NCBI RefSeq assembly: GCF_003336205.1
Contig: NZ_QPIE01000003.1
Span: 124,001 to 188,000, forward strand
Direction: 5' to 3'
DNA length: 64,000 nt
From: Chryseobacterium lacus
Lineage (GTDB): Bacteria > Bacteroidota > Bacteroidia > Flavobacteriales > Weeksellaceae
Below, piece after piece: positions 1-7,560 of this stretch. The notes beneath the pieces are model-generated. The model had not been told where the DNA came from. It saw only the letters and a program-made list of their open reading frames with translations, and made no database searches. Position 1 is the first letter of the stretch. The number at the start of each line of letters is the position of its first letter. The translations under genes and the position numbers were made by a program.

Positions 1-402
1 GTCGTGCATATTGCTCCGGAAATCCCGGGAAACACCGGTTCTGGAGTAGGTGAGATAGAACTCTGAAAAGTAACTGAATATATTTCTGAACAGAAACATA
101 CTGATAAAAATAATACAGGTAATCAGCAGAACGTATTCTGCACCACGGGTTTCTTCCAGATTCTGAATGAAATAATTAAAACTGTCTTTAAGATAGGTGG
201 CGATATTAAAAAGAGAACCGTCAAACTCGGGTTTTGCTTCAATTCTCGGCGTTTTTTTATCAAAAAGAATATTCAAAACAGGAATGAAAAACAGCATCGC
301 AAAAATGTTGAAAACTGCATACAGGATATTGAAAAAAATACCGGCAGCCAAACTGCCTTTGTACGGCAGGATATACTGGATCGCCCGTTTATAATAATTC
401 AT
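1..402 (-). CDS. ABC transporter, N-terminal membrane domain (partial)
   Basis: The first 134 codons of a leftward gene whose 3' part lies outside the window. It begins with ATG at 400-402. The translation starts MNYYKRAIQYILPYKG and has two long hydrophobic segments (about residues 18-45 and 90-112), separated by a polar loop of the kind seen between TM1 and TM2 of MsbA-type exporters. I infer a half-size ABC exporter (membrane domain fused to an ATPase), possibly a lipid A or drug exporter. The nucleotide-binding domain is not in the window, so substrate and completeness cannot be judged. A -7 box lies 18 bp upstream of the start. Confidence 0.7.
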   Translation of the reverse strand, partial: MNYYKRAIQYILPYKGSLAAGIFFNILYAVFNIFAMLFFIPVLNILFDKKTPRIEAKPEFDGSLFNIATYLKDSFNYFIQNLEETRGAEYVLLITCIIFISMFLFRNIFSYFSEFYLTYSRTGVSRDFRSNMHD

Positions 403-419
403 TGAGAGATTTTGATGCA

Positions 420-427
420 CAAAATTA
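420..427 (-). promoter_or_regulatory. Promoter -7 box for the ABC transporter gene
   Basis: On the minus strand this reads TAATTTTG, matching the Bacteroidetes -7 consensus TAnnTTTG, 18 bp before the ATG at 402. The same flanking text (TTAATTTTGTGC) precedes the radical SAM gene at 1493. The -33 element is weak. Confidence 0.45.
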
Positions 428-452
428 AGGAAAATAGTACAAACGGTTGATC

Positions 453-1493
453 TCAAAAAAGTTTTAATTGCCGGGCTTTGGTTCCGGTAAAATGTTCTGT
501 AGATAAAGCAGGCATTTTTTTTCCAGCAAAGAATTTTTTATTACCCAAAGCAAAGGTTTGATGAATCATATCTGCGATATTTCCCTGGCCCTGATACCGT
601 TCAAAAAACCGTTTTTCGCCCAAGTTTCCGCCTCTCATTGATCGGATCAGGTTGAGCACTTTCTGAGCGCGATCCGGGAATGCTGTTTCAATCCATTTTA
701 CAAAAACCGGTTCGACCGTATCGTTAAGCCGAACTAAAACATACCCGAACGACAATGCACCTGCATCCGACACGCTTTTAAGAATGCTGAGGCTTTCGTC
801 GCTCGTAAGGCCTGGAATAACGGGAGCGACCATCACATTCACAGGAATTCCGTTTTCCGAAAGAATTTCTATGGCTTTCAGTTTGTTTCTGGCAGAAGAA
901 GTTCTGGGTTCCATGGTGCGGCGAATGTCTTCATTTAAAGTAGGAATGCTTAGAGAAACACGAACAAGGTTTTGCTCAGCCATCGGTTTTAAAATATCCA
1001 GATCTCTGAGGACCAGTGCGTTTTTAGTGATAATACTTACGGGATGACGGTAATCTCTGCACAATTCCAGCAACTTTCTGGTAATCTGCAACTGCCGTTC
1101 TATGGGTTGATAACAGTCGGTATTGCCGGACATCAGAATGGTTTGGGGGATATATCCTTTCTTCTGAAAGAATTTTTCAAGAAGGTCGGGTGCTGATTTT
1201 TTCACCATGATTTTCCTTTCAAAATCTACTCCTGCGGAAAATCCCCAAAATTCATGTGTAGGCCGGGCAAAACAATAGGAACAGCCGTGTTCGCAGCCCT
1301 GATAAGGATTCATGGAATATTCAAAAGAAAGATCCGGGCTTTTGACTTTATTGACAATCGTCTTCGGGAATATTTCTGTGAAACTCGTTTTTACAGTGTC
1401 AGGATGATCATCAGGTTCAAACGTATAGCGATCAAAACGGTTGATAACGTTCTGCTGCGCACCTTGTCCTTTTATAAAATTTTGATCTTCCAT
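453..1493 (-). CDS. PA0069-family radical SAM protein
   Basis: A 346-residue radical S-adenosylmethionine protein. The cluster-binding CxxxCxxC motif is visible as C67, C71 and C74 (CEHGCSYC) after the family's NPYQG lead-in, followed by the barrel segment LMSGNTDCYQPIERQ. The spacing of the triad and the overall sequence match the PA0069/Rv2578c family, which is distantly related to spore photoproduct lyase (SplB). Its physiological reaction is not established. The protein is full length and starts at ATG 1491-1493. It is monocistronic, 50 bp from the ABC transporter gene downstream, and has its own -7 box. Family assignment is confident; the reaction is unknown. Confidence 0.85.
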   Translation of the reverse strand: MEDQNFIKGQGAQQNVINRFDRYTFEPDDHPDTVKTSFTEIFPKTIVNKVKSPDLSFEYSMNPYQGCEHGCSYCFARPTHEFWGFSAGVDFERKIMVKKSAPDLLEKFFQKKGYIPQTILMSGNTDCYQPIERQLQITRKLLELCRDYRHPVSIITKNALVLRDLDILKPMAEQNLVRVSLSIPTLNEDIRRTMEPRTSSARNKLKAIEILSENGIPVNVMVAPVIPGLTSDESLSILKSVSDAGALSFGYVLVRLNDTVEPVFVKWIETAFPDRAQKVLNLIRSMRGGNLGEKRFFERYQGQGNIADMIHQTFALGNKKFFAGKKMPALSTEHFTGTKARQLKLF

Positions 1494-1512
1494 GCAGTAA
1501 AATTAAGGCGCA

Positions 1513-1520
1513 CAAAATTA
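1513..1520 (-). promoter_or_regulatory. Promoter -7 box for the radical SAM gene
   Basis: TAATTTTG on the minus strand, 20 bp before the ATG at 1493, in the same TTAATTTTGTGC context as the box at 420-427. Confidence 0.45.
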
Positions 1521-1552
1521 ATAAAGTGACTTTCCAAAAAGAAGTTTTCCAC

Positions 1553-1580
1553 AAAAAAAGCCGGCGTAAGACAACCGGCA
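1553..1580 (-). terminator. Rho-independent terminator after the 63-residue gene
   Basis: On the minus strand GCCGG and CCGGC arms enclose a ten-base loop and are followed by a run of T. It lies just past the stop of the gene at 1601-1792, which supports that gene being transcribed. Confidence 0.65.
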
Positions 1581-1600
1581 AATTCTGTATTGCCTTATGG

Positions 1601-1792
1601 TTATTTCAAAGCCAGATATTCGATTCCGTGGTGTAAATCCGAATTTTCATCATCATCATAAAGATGTCGGTGGTAGTCCGAATATTCAGAATCATAATCT
1701 TTATTGGAGAGCAAGCGCTTGACTAATGTGAATCCCATAACTGCGAAAAAGCCGAATATCCCTGCAATAATAACTCCTGTTTCTTTTTTCAT
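1601..1792 (-). CDS. Small single-pass membrane protein, unknown function
   Basis: A 63-residue protein with one N-terminal membrane helix (about residues 7-26, GVIIAGIFGFFAVMGFTLV), a short basic stretch (KRLL) and a polar tail rich in D, E, Y and H, including DYHRHLYDDDE. The acidic/His-rich tail would suit metal contact, but that is speculation. I do not recognise a family. It is supported as a gene by the strong terminator directly after its stop and by its position between two well-defined leftward genes. It could be cotranscribed with the SpmA/B-like gene 88 bp upstream. Confidence 0.5.
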   Translation of the reverse strand: MKKETGVIIAGIFGFFAVMGFTLVKRLLSNKDYDSEYSDYHRHLYDDDENSDLHHGIEYLALK

Positions 1793-1880
1793 AAAAATTG
1801 ATTTTGCTCTTTCGGAAATTACAAAATCTGTTCCTTTCTATGCCGATATTTCTTTTTCAATATGAATTAAATATCAATTT

Positions 1881-3284
1881 TTATCCGAAGAACAAATAGG
1901 CAAGGGTAATGGACGTGATAATGCCTACAAGATCTGCCAGCAACATGGCTCCCACAGTATATCGTGTATTTCTGATTCCGACAGCGCCAAAATAAACGGC
2001 AATCACATAAAAGGTCGTATCCGAACTTCCCTGTAGAACTCCCGCAAGCCTTCCCTGAAAACTGTCGGCACCAAAAGTCGCCATAGTATCTACCATCATT
2101 CCGCGGGCTCCGGATCCGGAAAGAGGCTTGATTAACGCAGTAGGTAAGCCATCTACAAAACGGGTATCGGCTCCGGAAACACTGGCAAGGAATTTCATCC
2201 CGTCTATGATAATTTCAAAAATCCCGGAAGTTCTTAGCAGTGAAATAGCGATCAACATTCCTACCAAATAAGGGATAATTTTAACACAGGTCCAGAATCC
2301 TTCCTTGGCTCCTTCAATAAAAGCATCGAACACATTAATTTTTTTATACACACCTCCGGCAACAATAGCGAAGAAAATAAGAAGAATAATTCCGTTGCTC
2401 AGCACCTTGCTGAAGCCGTCCAGTTCTTCTTTGCTCAGCTGAACCAGAAAAACTACCAAGCCGGCTATAATCGCAGAAATCCCTCCAATATAGGCCAGAA
2501 CAACAGGTTGGAATAAATTAATTTTTTGTTTAAATGAAACAATAATCAGGGCCGCCATGGTGGCAGCGAAAGTGGCAATCAGACAAGGAAGAAAAATATC
2601 CGTTGGCGTTTCAGATCCCATACTGGCCCGGATGGCAATAATGGAAACTGGAATCAAGGTAAGTCCGCTGGCGTGAAGGCAGAGAAACATTACCTGTGCA
2701 TTACTGGCGGTATCTTTGGAAGGGTTCAGGGTTTGCAGGCTTTCCATCGCCTTCAGGCCGAAAGGAGTAGCAGCATTATCCAGTCCCAATAAATTAGCAC
2801 TGAAATTCAGCATCATGTGTCCAAAAGATGGATGATTTTTTGGGACTTCGGGAAACAGCCGGGAGAAAAAAGGCTGTATCATTCTGGAAAGCAGATTAAT
2901 CCCTCCTGCTTTTTCTGCAATTCCCATAAATCCCATGAAAAGGGTCATTATTCCGATAAGTCCAAGACAGATTTTAACTGCGGTTTCTGAGGTACCGATA
3001 ACGCCGTCAGCAGTTTGAATGCGATAGACCTCAACGCTCTGCCTTAGTGAATCCGTACGGTAGTGCACCGTTCCTTCCTGAAACTCCGGATTTTTCAGTA
3101 ATTCCTGTTGCATACCGGTATTCAATTCATGGAAAGGTTGTGTCGCAATCGCTATGGTATCACCACTTCTCCCCACCACCATATCATTATAAATCGCTTG
3201 ATAATTAGGCGAAAAAATATATTTTATGCTGGCCAGTACAATTGCAACAATAATAAAAGCCGACCAAATTCTGCTCAGTACCAT
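1881..3284 (-). CDS. Nucleoside-recognition (Gate) domain membrane protein, SpmA-SpmB-like fusion
   Basis: A 467-residue polytopic membrane protein. It has an N-terminal helix, a periplasmic-looking loop (about residues 28-95), then two blocks of hydrophobic helices resembling spore maturation proteins A and B joined in one chain. Recognisable stretches include NLLGLDNAATPFGLKAM in the first block and IKPLSGSGARGMM in the second, both typical of the 'nucleoside recognition' Gate domains. SpmA and SpmB are separate in Bacillus; the fused form is known in non-sporulating Bacteroidetes, where its substrate is unestablished. Start is ATG 3282-3284. A nucleoside or peptide transport role is inference only. 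Confidence 0.8.
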   Translation of the reverse strand: MVLSRIWSAFIIVAIVLASIKYIFSPNYQAIYNDMVVGRSGDTIAIATQPFHELNTGMQQELLKNPEFQEGTVHYRTDSLRQSVEVYRIQTADGVIGTSETAVKICLGLIGIMTLFMGFMGIAEKAGGINLLSRMIQPFFSRLFPEVPKNHPSFGHMMLNFSANLLGLDNAATPFGLKAMESLQTLNPSKDTASNAQVMFLCLHASGLTLIPVSIIAIRASMGSETPTDIFLPCLIATFAATMAALIIVSFKQKINLFQPVVLAYIGGISAIIAGLVVFLVQLSKEELDGFSKVLSNGIILLIFFAIVAGGVYKKINVFDAFIEGAKEGFWTCVKIIPYLVGMLIAISLLRTSGIFEIIIDGMKFLASVSGADTRFVDGLPTALIKPLSGSGARGMMVDTMATFGADSFQGRLAGVLQGSSDTTFYVIAVYFGAVGIRNTRYTVGAMLLADLVGIITSITLAYLFFG

Positions 3285-3618
3285 GTTTTAAATTTGGAAA
3301 TTGAAATGGAAAATACGACACATAACTGAATCAAATCTTTTCTTCATGAATCCCAAGAAGTGACACCGAACCATAAAAACAAAACAGGAACTGAAAAATT
3401 TTTCATAGAAGATAATTTGAAATGATTATTCAAAGATATATTTTTTTGTTCAGCTCCGGAGACAAACGGATTTAAAATCTAAAATTGAACTCCGTGCCAT
3501 ATCCGTTCAGAACATCAATTTCATTCCTTACGCATCGAAATTTTTTCTCATAAAATGAGCCTTATTCCCAGCGTCTTCTAGCGGAAACAGGAGATGAAAG
3601 AAAGAATTCTTATAAACC

Positions 3619-3775
3619 TAGTCAGGATGTTGATTTTTCTTAGTCCATTTTCCTGAAAACTTGGTCAGGTTTCCAAAAATGCTGGTCAGGTTTTCGGTTT
3701 TTCTTCCTATGTTTTTGTAAAAAGCTGGTCAGCTTTTTAAAAAGGCTGGTCAGCTTTGAAAATATATCTGGTGAG
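3619..3775. repeat. TGGTCAG array with 21-22-bp period
   Basis: Copies of T(A/G)GTC(A/C)G(G/C) or close variants begin at 3619, 3641, 3662, 3683, 3726, 3747 and 3769. The steps are 22, 21, 21, 43, 21 and 22 bp, so one unit is missing or decayed near 3705. The spacers are T-rich. The period equals two helical turns, and also seven codons. Confidence 0.75.
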
Positions 3776-3894
3776 ATTCCGCAAAATGAACAGCAAGGAT
3801 AGCTCCTGCGGTGCGATAAATCTTATCCAGTCATGACCTACGCCTTTTTTGTCATGTTGTAAGCATCTCAACTTTTAGGCAAATAAGCAGAAAA

Positions 3895-3928
3895 GCGAAT
3901 GAGCGAATGAGCAAATGAGCAAATTCGC
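3895..3928. repeat. GCGAATGA octamer tandem repeat
   Basis: Four consecutive units: GCGAATGA, GCGAATGA, GCAAATGA and GCAAATTCGC. The first and last form GCGAAT/ATTCGC inverted ends. Confidence 0.7.
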
Positions 3929-3940
3929 TATTACTAAACA

Positions 3941-4323
3941 ATTAACCGATTAATCAATTAACCCCTAACAGGCAAATTCGCTAATAAGCGAAAAAGCAAA
4001 TTTGCTTCTCTAAACCAGGTTGCTTCTTTTGAAATTTCGACTTGTTATATTGCCCTAAGTTGGACATAGGGTAACTACGGGGTATGTACGGGTGAAGTAT
4101 GGAGGTAGAAATTTTGAGGTAATCAAAGTGCCTGTTTTAGTGGTTTTAAGGAAGCCAAGAAACGGATTTTCACCACCATTTAACGCCAATTTTAGCCGAA
4201 ACCGAGGAACCACCCCGTCATCCTCCTTCGTCGGCTGCCACCCCTCCGGAGGAGGGGAATATTTCCAACCTCTTTTGTACTGGAGGGAAAACATTTACTT
4301 TTTCTAAATAATTAACCGATTAA
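3941..4323. repeat. Direct 13-bp repeat flanking a 357-bp block
   Basis: ATTAACCGATTAA occurs at 3941-3953 and again at 4311-4323, with a shorter copy TAACCGATTAA at 4499-4509. The block between them contains a GC-richer stretch with a perfect CCCCTCC-GGA-GGAGGGG palindrome at 4241-4257. It may be a small repeated element with recombination-prone ends; no transposase is present. Confidence 0.5.
3972..4006. repeat. Nested hairpin related to the GCGAATGA repeat
   Basis: TTCGCT (3977-3982) and AGCGAA (3987-3992) pair around AATA, inside outer GCAAATT/AATTTGC arms. The core motifs are the same as in the octamer array 50 bp to the left. Confidence 0.55.
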
Positions 4324-4358
4324 GCGATTAACCAGCATACTCCTTTTCTTCGGGTACG

Positions 4359-4430
4359 GTTCGGGTCTCCTTCGGATCGTGTTCGGTAAAATGGGGGTTT
4401 TACCGAAGGTTTACCGAACACGACCCGAAC
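4359..4430. repeat. Large GTTCGG-based inverted repeat
   Basis: Arms CGTGTTCGGTAAA (4378-4390) and TTTACCGAACACG (4410-4422) match perfectly (13 bp). They are extended outside by GTTCGGGT (4359-4366) and ACCCGAAC (4423-4430). Further ATCCGAAC copies follow to the right. A cruciform or RNA hairpin could form. It is 238 bp beyond the fabG stop, so it is unlikely to be that gene's terminator. Confidence 0.7.
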
Positions 4431-4544
4431 AACATCCGAACAACATCCGAGCAAAACCGTTTCAAGCGAAGAAGATGATGAGAAAGAAGAACATTCGCTA
4501 ACCGATTAAACAATTACAGGCTTAAGAATTTAGTGAAGGAGCTA

Positions 4545-4611
4545 GAGCCAGTTTAAATTTTAACAAAATATTTTTAGTACAGGTATAAAATTGTAAAATT
4601 TAAACAGGCTC
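4545..4611. repeat. Inverted repeat with ~21-bp arms
   Basis: Left arm 4545-4566 begins GAGCCAGTTTAAATTTTA. The right arm 4591-4611 is its reverse complement except for one substitution and one indel. The loop is 24 bp of AT-rich DNA. There is no T tract in the fabG direction, so this is not an ordinary terminator. It resembles a small palindromic element or the closely apposed ends of a deleted insertion. Confidence 0.65.
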
Positions 4612-4667
4612 GTAGTAAGCTAATCCTCATTTCCTAACCAACTCACTGATTCAACACTTGCCTTCTT

Positions 4668-5411
4668 TTAGGTAAGCATTCCGCCATCCACATTCATTAC
4701 CTGTCCTGTGATATATCCTGACCAATCACTTCCAAAGAACACACAAGCATTCGCTACATCCTCTGGCTTTCCGCCTCGTTTCAAAGGAATGGCTTCTCTC
4801 CATCCCTGAACGGTTTTCTCATCCAGAGCTGCGGTCATTTCCGTTTCAATAAAACCAGGAGCAATAGCGTTGCAACGGATATTTCTGGATCCCAGTTCCA
4901 ACGCGACTGACTTTGTAAATCCGATAACACCGGCTTTGGATGCGGCATAATTTGCCTGTCCGGCATTTCCTTTCACACCCACCACGGAAGTCATGTTGAT
5001 AATAGATCCCGATTTGGCCTTCATCATTGGTTTGATTACCGCTTTGGTAAGATTGAATACGGAATCGAGATTAACTTTAATGATGGTATCCCAGTCTTCT
5101 TTAGACATTCTCAGCATCAGATTATCCCGGGTGATACCGGCGTTGTTAATCAGAATATCGATCTTCCCGAACTCTGCCATCACATCATCGACCAGCTTTT
5201 GAGCTGCATCATAATCGGATGCATCTGACTGATAAGCTTTAATTTGAGTAGATGAACCTAAAGTACTTTCAAGATCCCGAGCCTTCTCGACAGATCCTGC
5301 ATACGTGAAAGCGATCTTCGCGCCCTGAGCTGCAAAAACTTCCACAATTCCTTTCCCTATACCTCTTGTTCCGCCCGTAATCAGCGCTACTTTTCCTTCT
5401 AATAGTTTCAT
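4668..5411 (-). CDS. fabG: 3-oxoacyl-[acyl-carrier-protein] reductase FabG
   Basis: A short-chain dehydrogenase/reductase of 247 residues that reduces 3-oxoacyl-ACP with NADPH in fatty-acid elongation. The cofactor motif TGGTRGIG is at residues 12-19, the structural NNAG at 89-92, and the catalytic set is N114, S142, Y155 and K159 (YxxxK). Length and motifs are canonical for FabG. I chose the ATG at 5411 (MKLLEGKVALIT); an upstream in-frame TTG at 5426 would add only MKNKN and is less likely. It stands 67 bp downstream of rsmI on the same strand and may be cotranscribed. The SDR family is broad, but this sequence matches FabG throughout. Confidence 0.92.
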   Translation of the reverse strand: MKLLEGKVALITGGTRGIGKGIVEVFAAQGAKIAFTYAGSVEKARDLESTLGSSTQIKAYQSDASDYDAAQKLVDDVMAEFGKIDILINNAGITRDNLMLRMSKEDWDTIIKVNLDSVFNLTKAVIKPMMKAKSGSIINMTSVVGVKGNAGQANYAASKAGVIGFTKSVALELGSRNIRCNAIAPGFIETEMTAALDEKTVQGWREAIPLKRGGKPEDVANACVFFGSDWSGYITGQVMNVDGGMLT

Positions 5412-5478
5412 ATTTTTATTTTTCAAGTTCTTTTTATAGAGTAAGGTTAAGATTTAAAACCACCTTAAACTGTAATGC

Positions 5479-6153
5479 TTAAGTCACATTATTAATCACC
5501 AATACAATTTCTCCCTTTAAAGTTTTGCTTTTGGAGAATTCAATTAACTCATTGATATTTCCTCTTTTAGTTTCTTCAAACTTCTTGGATATCTCACGGC
5601 TAAGGCTCACTCGGGTGTCTTCCCCAAATATTTCTTTTATCTGCTCAAGAGTCGTATTGATCTTGTGCGGACTTTCGTACAAAACAATGGTTTTTTTCTC
5701 TGCCGCAAGTTGGCTCAGTTTGGTTTGACGTCCTTTCTTTTGCGGAAGGAATCCGGCAAAAAGAAATTCGTTATTCGGCAATCCCGAAACCACCAATGCA
5801 GGCACAAACGCAGTAGCACCAGGAAGACATATCATTTCAATTCCGGCTTCTACACCGGCTTTTGCCAGTAGATAACCGGGATCGGAAATACCGGGTGTCC
5901 CTGCATCTGTGATCAGCGCAATATTATCCCCATCTTTCAGCTGTTGAATGATTTTTTCTGTAACATGATGCTCATTATGGAGATGATAGGACCTGGTGGG
6001 TTTAGAAATTTCATAATGTTTCAGCAAAACACCGGAAGTTCGGGTATCTTCACACAGAATATAATCTACTTCCTTCAGAACTTTAATCGCCCTGAAGGTC
6101 ATGTCCTCCATATTTCCTATCGGAGTCGGAACAAAATAAAGAATTCCACTCAT
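5479..6153 (-). CDS. rsmI: 16S rRNA (cytidine-1402-2'-O)-methyltransferase RsmI
   Basis: A 224-residue tetrapyrrole-methylase-fold enzyme that methylates the ribose of C1402 in 16S rRNA using SAM. Diagnostic segments are the N-terminal VPTPIGNMEDMTFRAI, the CEDTRTSGVLL block, DAGTPGISDPGY and LPGATAFVPAL. It is shorter than E. coli RsmI, lacking much of the C-terminal extension, as is usual in Bacteroidetes. Its ATG shares one base with the stop of the Mur ligase gene upstream (TAATG arrangement), so the two are translationally coupled. Confidence 0.92.
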   Translation of the reverse strand: MSGILYFVPTPIGNMEDMTFRAIKVLKEVDYILCEDTRTSGVLLKHYEISKPTRSYHLHNEHHVTEKIIQQLKDGDNIALITDAGTPGISDPGYLLAKAGVEAGIEMICLPGATAFVPALVVSGLPNNEFLFAGFLPQKKGRQTKLSQLAAEKKTIVLYESPHKINTTLEQIKEIFGEDTRVSLSREISKKFEETKRGNINELIEFSKSKTLKGEIVLVINNVT

Positions 6154-7529
6154 TAAAGCTGTTCAAAAATAATTTTCGAGAATTCTTCTAATCCTGGGTC
6201 TCTCGCTCCCATCAGCAGCAATATAGCACTTTCCGACAAAGACGGTCTAGCCTTCTCCAGAAACTGCGTTCTTTCTGCAACAAAAAAAGCTTTTTTTCCT
6301 TTTGCTTTGATGCCTTCAATCAGCTCTTCTGCCGAAATATCTTTCGTGGCCGTACCGCCTGCATAGAAAATTTCGCTCATCCATATTTCATCCTGAGGCC
6401 GTAGCGCAGCAGAAATTTCTTCTATAAAATCGTCTTTCAAAAAACGGGTAGGACCATAGCCGTGAGGCTGAAACCAAGCCACCACTTTATCTGCGAGCGG
6501 CTGACAGGCTTTGATGGAGGCCGCGCATTTCGCCGGATTATGGGCGTAATCATCAATGACCCAAATGCCGTTTTTGTTTCCTAAAATCTGATGCCTACGA
6601 TAGATTCCTTCATAATTAGAAAGGCTTTCAGCACAGGTTTTTAAATCGACTCCAATTTGATGGGCTACGGCAATGGCCGCAGTGGCATTCTCCACGCTGT
6701 GCCTCCCTACGGCATTCATCTTTATGGTTTGTCCTAGAACCTGAAAAGTCAGTTCAAAACCTTTTTGCTGGAAATCTGTAGCGTTATATTTTGCAATTTT
6801 ATTCTCAAATCCAAAATCAGTTTCTAAATTCTCAGACAGCAAAGCAGCCTTCATATTCGACTGATTAACGATAAATTTTCCTTTTGTATTATTTTTAAAA
6901 AGGGTAAAAAGCTGCATCAGTTCTTCCATTTCCTGATGGTCTTTATCTACATTCAGCAGTACGCCGATTTCAGGCCTGTATTGTACCACAGAACCGTCAC
7001 TTTCATCTGCTTCTATAATGAGCCATTCTCCCTTTCCAACGGCTGCGTTTCCAATTTTTCCTTTTTTTATTAATGAAGTCAAACCTGCTCCGGTAATAAT
7101 TCCGGGTTCCAACCGTGCTTCCGCCAAAATGTGATATAGCATCGCGGCAGTTGTAGATTTACCTGAAGTTCCTGCGATAGCAATGGTTTTCTTGCTGTCA
7201 CAAATCATCGCCAGAAGTTCACTTCTTTTAATGACAGGAATATTGAGTTCCTGAGCTTTTACCACTTCTGCTACGGTATTTTCAATCGCCGTAGACACGA
7301 CTACCAAATCCGTTTTCTCTGTAATTCCGCTGCCGTCCTGAAGAAAACAGTGTATTCCATCGGCTTCCAGTTGTTCTTTAGTTTTATTGAAAGTATCGGG
7401 TGTGAAATACCGGTCGCTGCCGGAGACTTCTTTCCCCGTTCCTTTCAGGTATTGCGCTAGGGCACTCATTCCTGCACCGGCAATTCCGATAAAAAAAATA
7501 TTCTGAAAATCTGAGATATTTTGACTCAT
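6153..7529 (-). CDS. Mur ligase, Mpl/MurC-like
   Basis: A 458-residue cytoplasmic Mur ligase. It has an N-terminal Rossmann segment (IFFIGIAGAGMSALA), the P-loop GTSGKST at residues 120-126, the central DESDGS motif and DDYAHNPAK in the C-terminal domain. The MurC signature places it with UDP-MurNAc-dependent ligases. Its stand-alone position, away from a division cluster, suggests Mpl, which joins recycled L-Ala-D-Glu-mDAP peptide to UDP-MurNAc, rather than the essential MurC. The two are hard to separate from sequence alone, so I leave the symbol empty. It is translationally coupled to rsmI downstream. Confidence 0.8.
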   Translation of the reverse strand: MSQNISDFQNIFFIGIAGAGMSALAQYLKGTGKEVSGSDRYFTPDTFNKTKEQLEADGIHCFLQDGSGITEKTDLVVVSTAIENTVAEVVKAQELNIPVIKRSELLAMICDSKKTIAIAGTSGKSTTAAMLYHILAEARLEPGIITGAGLTSLIKKGKIGNAAVGKGEWLIIEADESDGSVVQYRPEIGVLLNVDKDHQEMEELMQLFTLFKNNTKGKFIVNQSNMKAALLSENLETDFGFENKIAKYNATDFQQKGFELTFQVLGQTIKMNAVGRHSVENATAAIAVAHQIGVDLKTCAESLSNYEGIYRRHQILGNKNGIWVIDDYAHNPAKCAASIKACQPLADKVVAWFQPHGYGPTRFLKDDFIEEISAALRPQDEIWMSEIFYAGGTATKDISAEELIEGIKAKGKKAFFVAERTQFLEKARPSLSESAILLLMGARDPGLEEFSKIIFEQL

Positions 7530-7560
7530 AAAATGTATTTCCTCGCTGAATGAGTATGAA

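Larger units (their letters stand above)
3285..4667. other. 1.4-kb repeat-rich non-coding stretch
   Basis: No convincing gene. From left to right it holds a 21-22-bp phased TGGTCAG repeat array (3619-3775), GCGAATGA tandem units and a TTCGCT/AGCGAA hairpin (3895-3992), a 13-bp direct repeat ATTAACCGATTAA at 3941 and 4311 flanking a block with a perfect CCCCTCC/GGAGGGG palindrome, a large GTTCGG-based inverted repeat (4359-4430), and a 21-22-bp-arm inverted repeat (4545-4611). The sub-features are listed separately. The density suggests an accumulation site for small repeats or an eroded mobile element. Confidence 0.6.

Noticed and set aside
4055-4294. 79-residue minus-strand ORF in the repeat-rich gap
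   Set aside because: Proline- and tryptophan-containing text (SPPPEGWQP) runs through a perfect palindrome and repeat block. From memory, similar spurious ORFs recur in Flavobacteria repeats; no start context or domain supports it.
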